NCBI RefSeq assembly: GCF_964204645.1
Contig: NC_134026.1
Span: 28,972,650 to 29,036,649 of the forward strand
DNA length: 64,000 nucleotides
Source: Tubulanus polymorphus
Lineage: Eukaryota; Nemertea; Palaeonemertea; Tubulaniformes; Tubulanidae
Reading direction: 5' to 3'
Translations under genes and position numbers: made by a program
The notes under the pieces: model-generated
What the model was told of the DNA's origin: nothing
Databases searched by the model: none
Seen by the model: only the letters and a program-made list of their open reading frames with translations
Part shown: positions 51,642 through 64,000 of the stretch, piece by piece
Layout: every line of letters begins with the position of its first letter
How positions within the stretch are numbered: the stretch's first letter is position 1

Positions 51642-54600
51642 GAAGATTGATACAAATGTTTAAACCGGATCAGATTCCTGCTCTTATACAACAAGGTATC
51701 ATTAATGCTTTACGCAATATTGAAAGATTCGCGGTAAGAATTGCATATATAGATATTTCGTGGTGTTCATCGTTACAGTGTTTCTCTGTGTTACTCGTCT
51801 CACGTGTTGAAAGATATTTTTAGTCAACTCATCGATTACTTGACATTATTGAATAGATGTAATCAGGAAACTGATGACGTACAGTTCTTTCGACTCTGGC
51901 ATTTTAATTTCTTTGATGGCTCGGAAGCTCCGCACAAACTTAGAATAAGCTATACACAATCTATAAACATCTTTTACATGAAAAGCATAATATCTTGCAT
52001 CCTCTTTCTGTAAAAACATCGTGATGGATTTCTTTGAAAAGTGGTAGCGATTATTTCAGTTAAATTGGTAGCTGTTTCGGCTTAGGCAGTTCTAATCGGT
52101 AAATTAGCAGTAAATTACAAACATGTTACGTCACGGAGAATTCATTGTGTCAGATGATTAGCGCGAAAAACGGTTTATTTTCGTATACATTAGAAAATGG
52201 ATAATTTAGATCGAGTTTACTCGAGACCTGGTCCAAGACTCGCTTTCAATTCTAAGCGTTTGAACAATCGTGATTTTTGAAGCCGGTCTCGTGTTCTCTC
52301 CTCGAATTGTATACGTATTGTTAATGATGATATTTCATGTATCGAAGTTGGTTGAATATGTGTTGATGGACGTCTGAATCGGCTGCCATTGTCTTTCCGA
52401 TTGGTTCATTTTCACAGTTGCATTTTTCGCTGTCAGTCACTCAGCAGTGATTCGATATTAATGACCGCCAGTTGTTAACAGCAGGTGCAGAAGTAGTTGT
52501 AGATTTTTTGGGAGTATCGATGAATTATCAACCCCCACACTTTTGATATTAATTGTCTGGCAATTCCATCTGCTTGGTAGTTTCCAATTATCTTTATCTT
52601 TAGCCATCTTCAGGAAGTTGGATAAAAATTGGATCCAATCAACAGGCACGTGGGGACAATATATCGGAGCACAATATACACTAGTTAAGATTACATGACT
52701 TGGTGTTTTAGATAGGACAGTTATTGTTTTTTAACCTAATGAAATCAAAATGAAATCACCAGTGTACAAACCTTGACACCAGGTCGGCATCGGCTTGACT
52801 ATAGTTTGACCACATCGGTGTCAGATTGAGAATGACCGTGGTGAGCATGACGACTGCAAGTGCGTTGAACGTCAAGGTCATTTCTATAAGTCAACAATAG
52901 ATATTGTCGCTATAGTACTGCTGCTGCTGAGAATCTTTCGTATTGTTTGATAGATTTAGATAATAACCTTGAGAGATATATAAAGTGATCTGCAGTTGTT
53001 GTTAATCAACATAGTTAAAGTCTCGTTTATACTTAGTTTGAAAACAAAAACATGTTCATTTAAACATTGTTTATACCCATCTCGTGTTATCCTATGTAAA
53101 TTGAGCGCGGGTGATTGCATCTCAAGAAATCACAATTTTATTTAGGTATCAAAACTTTTCTGCCGTTTTGGACTACAGGTGCCCGGTGACTGTTCAGACT
53201 AACGCCCACGTACACATCGTTTAATTAACTACAGACATTTTATTAATGCCCAGTTTACTTTCGTTGAATGCAAATTTTATTCAGTTAATCACTTGCGACT
53301 AATAAAAATTCCATTGATTTTCACCCAAGAGCATCTTTCATGTTTTTATTTAAAGAGCATTAAGTTTGCGTTGATTTCCAAAGTCGACGAACAAAGGGTA
53401 ACGTCTTACGATTCCCACATTTTGGACAATTTAACCCGAAGAATCCAGCAACAGAGTGTATGTGTGGGCAGAAAATAGCAGTCTTCCTTTATACTCGATC
53501 TAATCATCAGAAATCACCCGTTGCAGCCCGAAAGCTCAATCTGGGGTCAGAACTTAAACAACGCAGGTTTTTTTTATATTTTTCATTGTCGTTACGGAGA
53601 ATAAGACATTGTTTTCAGTTCGGGACAATCAACCGAAAAATTCTCCGTCCCTAAAACCATTCTTCGAAGTAAAATGGTGTGTAGGTGGAAAGTAACAATG
53701 AGATCAGTTTAAGTTTCTTCAAGATCCCCCCAAAAAATTAATGTCCATTTGCAGTATCTCATGCTCCTTAGTTTCCATATTTGGCGTTGTCCGTTATTGT
53801 CATGCAAACAATACTTTCCTTATATGGTCATTTAAAGGCCAAAAGAACCACAATATGCTTCTGTATGATAAGAATAATAAGGCGCTATTGGCATTTATTG
53901 TTCCCGGCTGCAGCCGTATAAAAGACCGGCTTAACAAACATGTTAAATTTTCTATGCAGGGTTAATCAGTGTACGTTTGTATCAGCTATGAAATAAACCG
54001 AAGCGTGCCTGGTGCCCGGTTTATTGTGGACCGTCCATTCTAAAAGAAGATACTGACTGCCCGATTAAGTTCGCTATGTGTATTTGTGTTGTCGCTGTTA
54101 GTGTGATTTATTTTCGGGTAGCGGTGGCTTCTATTTCATGCATGAGAACATGGTTTCTAAGCTTAAACCAACAAAACGTTGACAAAGAATTTTCGTCGAA
54201 ATTTCACCCCGAGATATTAACGTTATGGGACACCAAAAGCGCGAATGCGCGTGTGTTAAAATTCTTCACTCGTCATTTTGAGCTTCATTCTAGGTAGTTT
54301 TTATGTAAGCATATTGCCAAGATGATAGGGTATATCTTGGGCGGTAATTTTATTCCATAACTTATGGCGTTAATTATTGCTTTCAGGACGGCGATCCCTC
54401 GGGCAACTGCCACTCCAAAAAACAGTTTTCCAGTCATGTTTTCGCCACCAATCTCTTGAATTCCATTTAGAATTGTAGAAAATGTGTTCTTCAGTTCGAG
54501 TGATAGTCTTTGTGACGCGAAAGTACCAAATATAAAGCGGCATTTTGACTTTGAGAATCTAAGGTACTCAGACCTGTCATGGTGTTACAAGAATGATTAC

Positions 54601-56097
54601 TGGAGCCACCTCTGCGATGTTCGGCCCGGTAATGTGACGAGTTTAACTCCCAAGTACCTAAACTTTAATGATGATGTTGTTGCTGTTTTTGGGTGGTTCC
54701 AGCTCTCTCACGAGTCACAATTTTCCATTCGCGTTGAAGAGGTCTCATTTTTCTCGAATGATTGTCAGAACTTTGAAAAGAGTCGCGTCAATTGAAGAAT
54801 CGCGCTATAACCTTTGTCGTTTAGAATAACATTTAATCGATTTAGCCCGGAACAGGTGGTGACGTTGTACGCTTTAATGACATCTCAATGAAACTCTTTC
54901 AAAAAACAACAAAACTCGAAAGACGTTTTGATGCTCAATGAATCGTAATATCTAACTTCTTAGTGATATCTGATTAAAGGTAACAGGCAATGAAATAATG
55001 CATTGAATGTGTCAAATGCAATTAATTAAAAAACACCCCGAAGTCTTGTAAACTAGGAAATATTATCTTAACGAGTATCTTATTGCATCCCCTATACAAA
55101 AGTCTTAGTCCCTGATTTCACTTGACATGGGACTAATCTTTGTAGCAGCTTTTGGAAAAATAGTTGTGATCATGTAACTGCACCGGAGGAAAAAATGATG
55201 AAACTTAAATATGAAAGCAGGCAAACAAATGTCATAAGTGACGCGACCTAATTCATTGATACTTTCATGACTACCCAAAAAAATGAATCATGATGACATT
55301 GATATTATAAAACCGGTGGCTTTTATTTGAAATAGTGTTTTAAAAAACGACCAAAAAACTCTATCTGTAGCGAGAGAGGAGAATCAAAAATCATCAGCTG
55401 CAGATTATATTTTCTAATTTATATATATACATAGAAACAGTATATATGAGAGAATACCAACAATGAAATCATTCTGACTAAGTCTTCTGTAAAGTAACAA
55501 TAATAACTTTTGTTATACGGAAATTAATGAATGTCGATTTTTACAATGAAATGTCAGATCGGTTTGAACTGTGATTTAGTTGTGTGTGGGATATGAATAC
55601 TAGCAGGTGAACCCCCAGTTGCAGCCACAATATTAGCCCCCTTCTTTTTGTTCGACGCGCGCAAAATATTTACACTCGCCAAAACGGAGTGATCGTTAGA
55701 GCGTATAACTGAAACGACCTATTACAAAACGCGTTCTCTTGTCTCGAGAAACATGTTCCCCGAGACGAGAGGAGACGACGCGATCGTGGAAAATTCACGC
55801 GAAAGTCAAAAACAGGTGGCTTTACTTTAAACGCTTCATCGAATTTTATTATGAGTTTTGATTGAAAATATCGAATGAAGAATTAAAAGCGTGGAAACCG
55901 TAAAATCTAACGGCCCCCGCCTTTTCAAAGTTATTCACAAATTACAAATTTCACACTTAACGCTTTAAAGAAAAAAAATGAATGCACGCTTCTGAACTTT
56001 CTAAGCCATATTGATGATGTCAGATCCCACCTGCTGCGGTCGAAAACTTTAAAAGTTATAAATCATAAAGTTACTTTTTTGAATTGAAGATTCTGAA

Positions 56098-56258
56098 GTA
56101 GAACTCGCTTAATTCGGATTTTTCGATCCAGATTTTCACTTAATTGGGATGAAATATCTGGTCCCACTTAACCTTGAACCATGTCAACTGATTCGGATTC
56201 TAATAAATTCGAAGATATCTGGGCTGTCTCTAGTCATCCGAAATAAGTGAGTTCTTCC
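56098..56258. mobile_element. 161-bp MITE with pogo-like ends
   Basis: Left end GTAGAACTCGCTTAATTCGG; the right end reverse-complements to GGAAGAACTCACTTATTTCGG, about 17 of 21 identical. No coding capacity. Related in style to 31896-32066 but with a different end sequence. Confidence 0.65.
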
Positions 56259-58383
56259 GTATGAATTTCGTGTCCATTAAGTAGTAAAATATGCAGATTT
56301 CAATAACATCTGCTTCACAGATTTAGATTCAAACTGCATCATTGTCTAAAAATAAAATCGTTTTATATTTACCAGTACTGCTCTTGCTATAAGAAATATT
56401 TCTGATACAAAGCTATGGAAACGATCTCGGGCTCCCGCGCGTGCGGGGACAGTTACCGCAGATGCTTCGTACAGATTTACTCGAATGGTTAACCTGTATT
56501 GTAACTGTCCACCCACACTAAACCCCTACACCCCCGTATCAATCTGTTACTAAAAACCCATTCGGATTTTAAAATCTGAATAGAAGGCTTTTTTAGAATT
56601 TCAATTTGTTTCGCATCGCACGTAATAGTAATTTACCTTTGAAATCTAGGAATTGTTTTGTGACAATGAAGGCATTGAGTTGGACATTTTGCTTTAAAAG
56701 TGGATTTTACTTCGAAAAGATGAAATTTTGTAATTTGTAATTGTTGCGGCAAGGTGCTTTCGTTTGATTTGAAATATACTTTCAATCTCTATCTCGAGTA
56801 GCGTAGAAACAACAACACTGGCCGAGTCATCCGTAAATATGCATAACCTAGCGGACAATGACACCGATCATTTTACATCAGTATTCAGTAAGCATTTAGA
56901 CCGCAGACTGGACGAGTGTCTGGTCTACAGTTGTGAACACGTTTTCAAAAAGCTCTTCCTCTTAACAAGTGGCCGTATTCACCAGAGGTCAGAGATAGTA
57001 CAAGTGTGTGTATAAAAAAACAGATGTGGTCCTCATTCTCAAGTACTAATGTCATTGTTTTGTTCGATCTGTTGTCAAATAATTTTCTTTTTTTGTGTGT
57101 CAAGCATTGTCTTGTGTCAATAAATTAATATTTCACTTTCCGATGACCATCACCTGCTGCATGCTGTCGCGTCTTCCACTATACTAAACTATGATTTCTC
57201 TTTTTGAAATTGATCAATATGATTTAATGAATCCCATAAAGACCTGATATTGGCATATAAGAAATATGAATAACCCCTTCATCGGATATCATTTGAAATC
57301 ATAAGAAATATCATTTTTTGAAAGATGCTCTTGTTGTGTGGAAATGAATAGTTTGTGGTTCAGTCCAGTGGCTGTAGAATCTCTCACGCTCCGCCAAACC
57401 ATAAAAGAATTTTACAAATTTTTTAACAAAACACCCGGACAGTGCAGCATCGTGATTGAAATTAGGAGAATCAGGCCGCCTCATTAAGTATTGAAGTCGT
57501 TCGAGATATGACTCTCAATATTATAATAGAAAACTGTAGTTTTGTTGGACACTGGCACGAGTATGCACGTGCCATAACTATGGCTATGCATGTTTTATTG
57601 TGTTTTTTGTCTAGCCATCGGATTTTAATATTTCTGAGTTTAAGAAATGTTTTTTTGAGATTGTCCGGTTCTTTTGTTTGTGTCAGACCCTTACCGATGA
57701 TTGTTTTCATAATTATAGTATCACACTGTCCGATTCGCATTTTTCATCTTTTCCCATGCATAGCCATCTTTTATAGCCTCTGGTGAAAACCGATCTTCTT
57801 TGAGGACTCGTGGCTCACTAGGCAGGTGGTTTTTTATGGTTAGTACCTTTAACCTTTTTATATACAGCGAGACCTCCGTCAATCATTGTTGTGGAGGGAA
57901 TACTTTCACAAAAATCTCTAGAAACCGAGATAATGCAGTAATTAGTGCGATGATTGGGCCTATTGTTCCGTGGGCACAATGGGCTAAAACCAAGTCACCG
58001 TGAGAATTATCGGGCATTTTTACGCTTTGTTAAATCATTAACCAGTTTATTGGACATCTCTCTTCTCTTTATCACAGCGTGTGTTTATATTGTTAATACT
58101 AACGTGAATTCTTATATGCAACTAGTGTGAAAAAGATATTTTTCGTAAACTGAACTGTACCGTCGAGGACAAAAGCTAAGAAATGCAAACCTTGAGACGA
58201 CTTGACATTAGAGAACGAGGAGAAACTTTTGCTGAATCTAAATGTAACGTCAATATGATCCCAAGTCTGACATTCAGGAACCTGTGCCATGGTAGTGGAT
58301 TGAGGTAAAGAGGCCTCAATTTATCTTTATATAACTCTGGAATATGGCGTCCAGAGCAATGAAATGCGAGAAAAAAAATGATA

Positions 58384-58456
58384 TGCCAAATGGGACTTGA
58401 ACTTGATGACGATGAATCGTCCAAGGCCAATGCTCTACCATTTCATTGATTTGTCT
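58384..58456 (-). mobile_element. tRNA-like sequence (SINE head or tRNA pseudogene)
   Basis: On the minus strand, AAATGGTAGAGCATTGG is A-box-like and AGTTCAAGTCCC is B-box-like, at tRNA spacing. The flanking GACAAAT/ATTTGGC could form a seven-base acceptor stem with one mismatch. D and anticodon stems do not pair well, so a functional tRNA is unlikely. Confidence 0.5.
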
Positions 58457-58788
58457 CACAGTTTAACCTATCATACGTAGTACACAGTAGAACTAAGCGA
58501 TGAACTATAAAGTTATTAAGATCTTAGTTTTGAAATTATTAGTTGTGGTGATTCTACCATTTCTTGTAGCATTCGGCGGTTACAGCTGACTCCTCCTAAC
58601 TGGAATAAATTTCAATGGTTCTATGAGTTGTCTTCGAGTCAAGTGTTGATTCAACTTGAAAACCCTGAGATAAAGGGACTGTATTGTTCAATTTCTATTG
58701 CGAAGCACATGTACACGGAAAACTACTAAATTACCAAAGCGTTGCGTAGTTCTTGCACGTTTGAATTAGTCGTAAATCCCTCAAATAA

Positions 58789-58801
58789 CCCCCCCCCCCC
58801 C
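58789..58801. repeat. Poly-C homopolymer, 13 bases
   Basis: Uninterrupted C run. Length is prone to sequencing error. Confidence 0.85.
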
Positions 58802-59064
58802 GCTTCATTGGCACGGATTTAATGGCCCCATACTAGTTACTGTACTATCTGACGGACGGAGCAAGTTCAAGTATATGCTACATTATTCCAGAACCTTCTT
58901 TAAATTCCTACCATATTTGTGACATCACTCATTTCCGTGACATCATCTGTGACGTATTGCTCTATTGTGATGTAACACCATAACAAGCGTGGCCTATTTT
59001 GTTTGTTTGCATACCGCAAATAAAAAAATACCAACCACAGAAGAATATATATACACAACACAAG

Positions 59065-59137
59065 GTATACGCGGTAGAGTAGTGGTTATGAAGTTGGCAG
59101 CCGATGGAGAAAGCGTAGAATGTTCTAACCTGGGAAT
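59065..59137 (+). mobile_element. tRNA-like SINE head
   Basis: GCGGTAGAGTAGTGGTTATG resembles a pol III A box and TGTTCTAACCTGGG a mutated B box (GGTTCRANNCC), spaced as in a tRNA. No complete cloverleaf seen. Confidence 0.45.
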
Positions 59138-59903
59138 AGAAGAGCCGTGCTGATAGTCTGAATAACCGGAAACTGTTCTAGAACGTCTAGTGCTTCTGAA
59201 ATTCCAACACAATTAATCAAATTCTTTGAAGTATAAAAGTTTTTCTTACAAACTCTTGCGTCTGAAGGTCTTAAAAAGTAGATTAACCTAAAATGTTGAC
59301 CTTTTTGTGTCAGGATCGTTACCATTATACACACTTGTTTCTATATCTCAAGAGCTTGAAAACGTCATCCAATGTACTAGTTCCCTTTTTATGGCATCGG
59401 GAATATAAGAACATATTGTTTCAATGTGAATCTTCTGTTACGTTGTTAGAAAAACCCAGTGTTTTTTTTTCTAGACGTGTGTCCATGAATGCACCAAGTA
59501 TGTTAGTCAGTTATGAAATGGGACTCTATACTATCTGTATATCTGGACTGTTTAGGGCAGATCTGGGAAATTCTAAAATGTGCGAGATACAGCGGCCAGC
59601 GTTAGGTTCGAGACCCCCAAAACAGCATTTTTCCAAGCATTTGGAGCGATTTTAAACAAGAGTGACCATCGGAAGTTAATCACTTTCCGCACCAGCAGAT
59701 CTCCATCAAGTACTTCAGCGGGTCAAGTTCTTCTACACCAATAAGGGCATTCTTTAAATGAATTATGGATAACATATACGTTTATATAGATTATATCGAG
59801 TTATCGGGTTATTTTTCCATTTACGGCTTCCTTTGTAACTTATGGATGTTTTGATTTGTATATGGTTCGAACACGATGCTCATCTGGTTGATAACCCCTG
59901 CAG

Positions 59904-60000
59904 TGACGTATTACTCCCAGGTTCTACAAGTTTCTCGTATTGACGTCATTCACTTCAGTTATAAATAGTCGAGGTTCTGCCAGTTGTTACTGGCTGTAAG
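59904..60000 (+). promoter_or_regulatory. Promoter-like cluster: CRE sites and TATA box with no visible gene
   Basis: TGACGTA at 59904-59910 and a perfect CRE TGACGTCA at 59941-59948 are followed 12 bp later by TATAAATAG (59960-59968). A transcript would start about 59990-60000. No convincing first coding exon follows, so it may drive a 5'-noncoding exon, a noncoding RNA or nothing. Confidence 0.35.
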
Positions 60001-63000
60001 AAAGAAGCGTATCAAGTGTACAAGTTTGGAAGAACCCAGTTTCTAGCTAACGACGACCATGTTACAGAACTAGAAAGTACGAACAACCCATGTCCATAAA
60101 TCAAAGTCTTTATCATCGAAAACATTTCGTTGCATGTTTGCTTAAATGGCGTGCAATTGTGTTTTTTGCTATTTAGTAGATACGTTCATGTTCACAATAG
60201 CGTCTTCATTTGTCTCAGAACCGATCCATGGCTGAAGTATATCTGCGAGTGCCCCATGGCTACAATTTAAAAAGAACCACGTCAGTTTTCACGAATAAGT
60301 TCGAGCGCTTGAGATCCATATTTTGCAGCTGATCCTAACCTTCTCTTGTAGCCCCGTCGGCGTTAAAAATCAGATCTTCATTCGTGACTGACTTCCGAGT
60401 TATGTCCACCATAACCCATGAACACAGATGACTGATTTGTCCACTTATAACACAACACATCCAGACTTAAGAGGAGTACCGTGGATTGGGCCTCCAGCTT
60501 TTCGTACACGTATAAACCATAACCCGAATGATGATGATTTGGGGAATTTATTTCCAAAAAGAATCTAACATTATGTAGTATGATCATTTAAGATTGCGAT
60601 GACTTGTGTGAAATAACGCATCGTTAGCAAATTAACAGTACAGCATGTTCTCATGAGAGATTGAGGTGTTGAGTTCAGTGTCTCTGTGCGCCACATCCTG
60701 TGAGGTTGAGTCGATTAACTCAGTGACTTAGGTGTTAGTTTATCACTTGAACAATTATAATCCTACACCGATATGCTGGCAACAAGTGTAAGATTGTCAT
60801 CTTGGAAAGGTAAAAACCAACTGTTAATGAAGGTACGTTTTCTTATTGGTATAGATGATAACTTACAATATGATCCAGTACACGTGCTTATGACGTATTT
60901 GATATAGAATCCTAATTTCAAACTTTTAGATTTAACGTAGAATTTCATTTCTTGAACTTTCCTATCTTTAGAAGTGACCTCCTTAACAGGTACGCGGCTC
61001 ACCAAAAGCCGTATTGAATACATCATTTGCTAGTTTGGTTGAATTCAGTTGTTCTGGCTGTTAATCACCTGTCATGTACAGAAGGACTGCATCAGCAGAA
61101 TCATTTCGTCCCGCTAATAGGTTTGATCCAACTCGGTAGATGTAGAAATTAAAAATTCTATCGTTTTCCCTATGAATGGAGTATTTCAGCTTGAATTGTT
61201 GTTTTACTTGTCTATATATATAGATTTGCATGTGGATCGACATTATATGATATCTGTTCCACAGGTTTCGAGATTTGAACATTGATGATCAAAGTTACTG
61301 CTGTATAGATCGCTAATGACACCAGCTTTTTAGCATTGTAAATCCATTAACATGGGATTCTGATTATCTATAGTTTTACTAGTATAATTCGATGTAAAAC
61401 ATTCCCACGTGAAGACAACATGGTCAAAATTAAACTATCTTCCTAATCAATAAACAGGAATAACTAATATGATGTAATCTGTAATTGTTTGGATGTTTCA
61501 AAGCTAGAGTATGAAAGGGATTTGTTTGATTTGATTGTGTGGAACAATCATAACTCCAAGGTCCATTTAGAAACGCCAGTGAAAAATACTTAACAGAAAA
61601 AAAGGAAATGAGTTTTTTGCATCAGGCTTATTAATTTTTCGTCACTCGACCGACTTTCGGAAATCATTTTGAGAACAGGACTGTTATTCGTCGATTCGGA
61701 AATAAAGTTTTCATTTTCACATTTCTCCTGCCTTATATGGTGAAGACATTAGCGTAATTATTATTACAGGATATCTATTTTAGTTGTTCTCAAGTCTTTC
61801 GCGATGATTAAATACATGTATCAAATCACCGTACAGCATTAAATCTGTTCTTTCCACACGAAAAGAATCAGATTAGAAGATTACAACTAATGATTCAGTT
61901 TTTAAAATGATTATTTGAGTTATTTTCACTGAACGATCTGTTGGGCAAAATGGAATTAGAGTTTAATTCTATACATTTGAATCTTTTGGAATCTCCTGTA
62001 TGATACCCCTCAATATGGTAATAGAGTGTGGGCATTTTCAAGTAATGGGTTGAATCTACAAGGTGTGTCTCATCTTGACTTTCCGTGTGGTTGGTGTAGA
62101 AAGATATTTGATTTTCATTATATAACTTACTTTTTACCAATTTAAAATCAATTTGTAGTAAAACCTTTCATTCTAATACTCAGGGGCCCAGACAATAGTA
62201 AACACCTCCACAGTTTGGGTTGTGAATTCGATCGTTCATTTTCAAATACACCTATCTTCATTATTTACCTTGTGTGGGATTTATTATTGTTATTGAGTTT
62301 TTCGAAACCGAATTACTAGTATACGCCAGTTACATCCCACTCATCTTTCTCCAGCACCCAAATAACAATCTCTACATTTCAAACTGTTTCTTTGTTATAA
62401 AAGACATCCCAGTCTATAATCTTCCGTTGTTTCATAAATACATAACTGGTTATTAAGAATAGTAAACATCGTAACTTCTGAGAAATCGAAAGGATATTAT
62501 CAATCTCTGTTTAATGATGCAGGTATGTTTCTGTAAAACGTCTTGTGTTTGTATGTAATGGTGCGATGAAGGAGGGGGGGGGGTTGTTGTCACGACGATA
62601 ATTTTGTAAAATAAGTGTTTACTCAGTTTATTCAGATCTAAATGATCTAAAATTGCTGCTGCAGCATAACACGGAATACGTTTAGTAAACATCACATAAC
62701 AGTTCATTTGCTATTCGCGCTAATACTTGCACTTCCATAATGGCCGCAATGGTGGAACAAACATACATTTCCATCACATACGTTTTGTTATTTTGGTTAA
62801 AGATTTGATAATTCCAATCTTTTGCAATGTTACTTTTAACGATAACAAATAATCCAAAAATATTGAGCTTATACAAACTAATTAGATTTTTTTCATATTT
62901 AGCAATCCAAGAATTTTCAAAAGATGACCGCGGGATAGTGGTATCAGTACATGAAATAAATTTCCTGAATGTAAATTGTCATATAAGACAGATAATAAAA

Positions 63001-64000
63001 CACCTCGGGGCCTTGGGTGCTTCACCTTTGTTATTTCCATAATGAATTACTACTAATTGATTGAGTTTATCTCAGCCTTCTAGTTCACTCAAATGAGAAC
63101 TTTCCATCCTGGTAATTCGAGCAAAATCGTCAACCTGATAACATTTACTTCTTCCTTAATGATAGTAAAGAACAACTGTAATCCGTATTATAAACAAACA
63201 CACAGTTAATCATTGCGATGTAAAGGAGTGGTCTGACACACCTCCTCGGCCATCGACTTAGAAACACAGGGTGCTGTTCAAGAAGCTACACCTTGCCCAC
63301 ATGTTTGTCTTGGGCTTATGTGTTCTAGAATATTTAATTCACTTGAAGAACAATTCAACATAAGCCTGGCATATCTGAATGAAAAAAATAAACTATATAT
63401 GTATATATATTTAGAGTTATAGAAATCAAATCAGATCGGATCCATCATATTCATCATCAGCATTCAAGTTATTTATGATAGTACCGAAATATATCAGATT
63501 TTCCCACTTAGTACAATGGATACTGACCAGTTGGGACTCTAAGCCATCGATGGACGCTTGGTGAATATCAAAGATTAATTGATTTAGCGAAAACAATCCA
63601 AGTATCAGTTTGACTGGCTGAATTGAAAGTAGATATTACCTAACTTTCTAGAATAAATGGCGACGATCTGGACGTGTTGTTAATGAATGATGATACGTTC
63701 ATATCCATTACTGTACATTGCAATTTACAAACTTCATCATCCTGATTGAGCCTTGGCCATTAAAGAAAATGAAAAGCTTCATCTATAAATGATTAGTAAC
63801 CGGCAATATCATATCATCTTTACGGCATCGAATGAAGAAGCGATGACAGTCACTTATTATCATTATTACCACCGAATAATTCATCTTAACGACATCTAAT
63901 CTACAGCAGTCAACGTATCTATACCTGACACAATAGATTTCAGTTTTTATAATATACGAACTACTGGAATTCAAGGAATTCAATTGACCGACCAGTCCCT
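60001..64000. other. Intergenic DNA to window end, no gene seen
   Basis: Only short ORFs on both strands, none with a recognisable domain. A poly-G run lies at 62574-62583 and a TA-rich tract near 63400. Confidence 0.5.

Larger units (their letters stand above)
51353..59900. other. Intergenic DNA with repeats, no gene supported
   Basis: Several 60-100-codon plus-strand ORFs cluster at 53293-54795 but lack splice-compatible joins or domain signatures. Contains an ATC-type microsatellite (51598-51641), a pogo-like MITE (56098-56258), two tRNA-like relics (58384-58456, 59065-59137) and a poly-C run (58789-58801). Confidence 0.5.

Noticed and set aside
53293-54795. Cluster of five plus-strand ORFs that might be exons of one gene
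   Set aside because: I could not join them with GT-AG sites in a common frame and no fragment resembles a known domain.
58384-58456. Functional tRNA gene
   Set aside because: Acceptor ends nearly pair but D and anticodon stems do not; better explained as a SINE head or pseudogene.
44517-64000. CRISPR array, integrated virus or large retrotransposon in the desert
   Set aside because: No regularly spaced direct repeats, no polymerase or integrase motifs, and no long terminal repeats seen.

Overview
The window is animal genomic DNA. Genes are split by short to multi-kilobase GT-AG introns, coding islands sit in AT-rich DNA, tRNA-like SINE fragments and small inverted-repeat transposons are scattered, and the proteins are metazoan (USP32, ERK, EMG1, SEA/mucin and rhodopsin-type receptors). 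Domain content and the intron-rich, repeat-rich style fit a marine invertebrate, most likely a lophotrochozoan such as a mollusc or annelid. That taxonomic call is inference. All gene models were built by hand from splice sites and reading-frame continuity.

Layout. 90-6695 (+): last 16 exons of a USP32-type ubiquitin protease, entering from the left edge. 1151-3163 (-): a single-exon class A GPCR nested in a USP32 intron. 12213-19595 (-): a complete nine-exon ERK-type MAP kinase with a TEY activation loop. 19710-21140 (+): EMG1/NEP1 rRNA methyltransferase, head-to-head with ERK across a 114-bp CRE/CCAAT promoter. 21508-31316 (+): a 22-exon, about 1660-residue predicted type II membrane protein with a twin-NPxY tail, SEA domain, 57-bp mucin repeat array, second SEA domain and a chain of cysteine modules. 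It is the most novel item here. 32419-34017 (-): six-exon Gfo/Idh/MocA (inositol-dehydrogenase-like) oxidoreductase. 34561-44516 (+): four-exon secreted PEBP with very large introns. 44517-64000: 19.5 kb with no gene I can support, apart from one weak intronless ORF, repeats and one promoter-like cluster near 59.94 kb.

ERK, EMG1 and USP32 are conserved housekeeping or signalling genes and I see no operon-like functional grouping. Only the ERK/EMG1 pair has an evident shared regulatory element. The SEA/mucin gene looks lineage-specific, built by tandem exon duplication (nine symmetrical phase 2-2 exons), domain duplication (two SEA units with identical exon lengths) and minisatellite growth inside a coding exon. 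Its introns, and those of PEBP, hold most of the mobile DNA, including a small hAT-like element inserted into another repeat whose uninterrupted relative lies in the PEBP intron.
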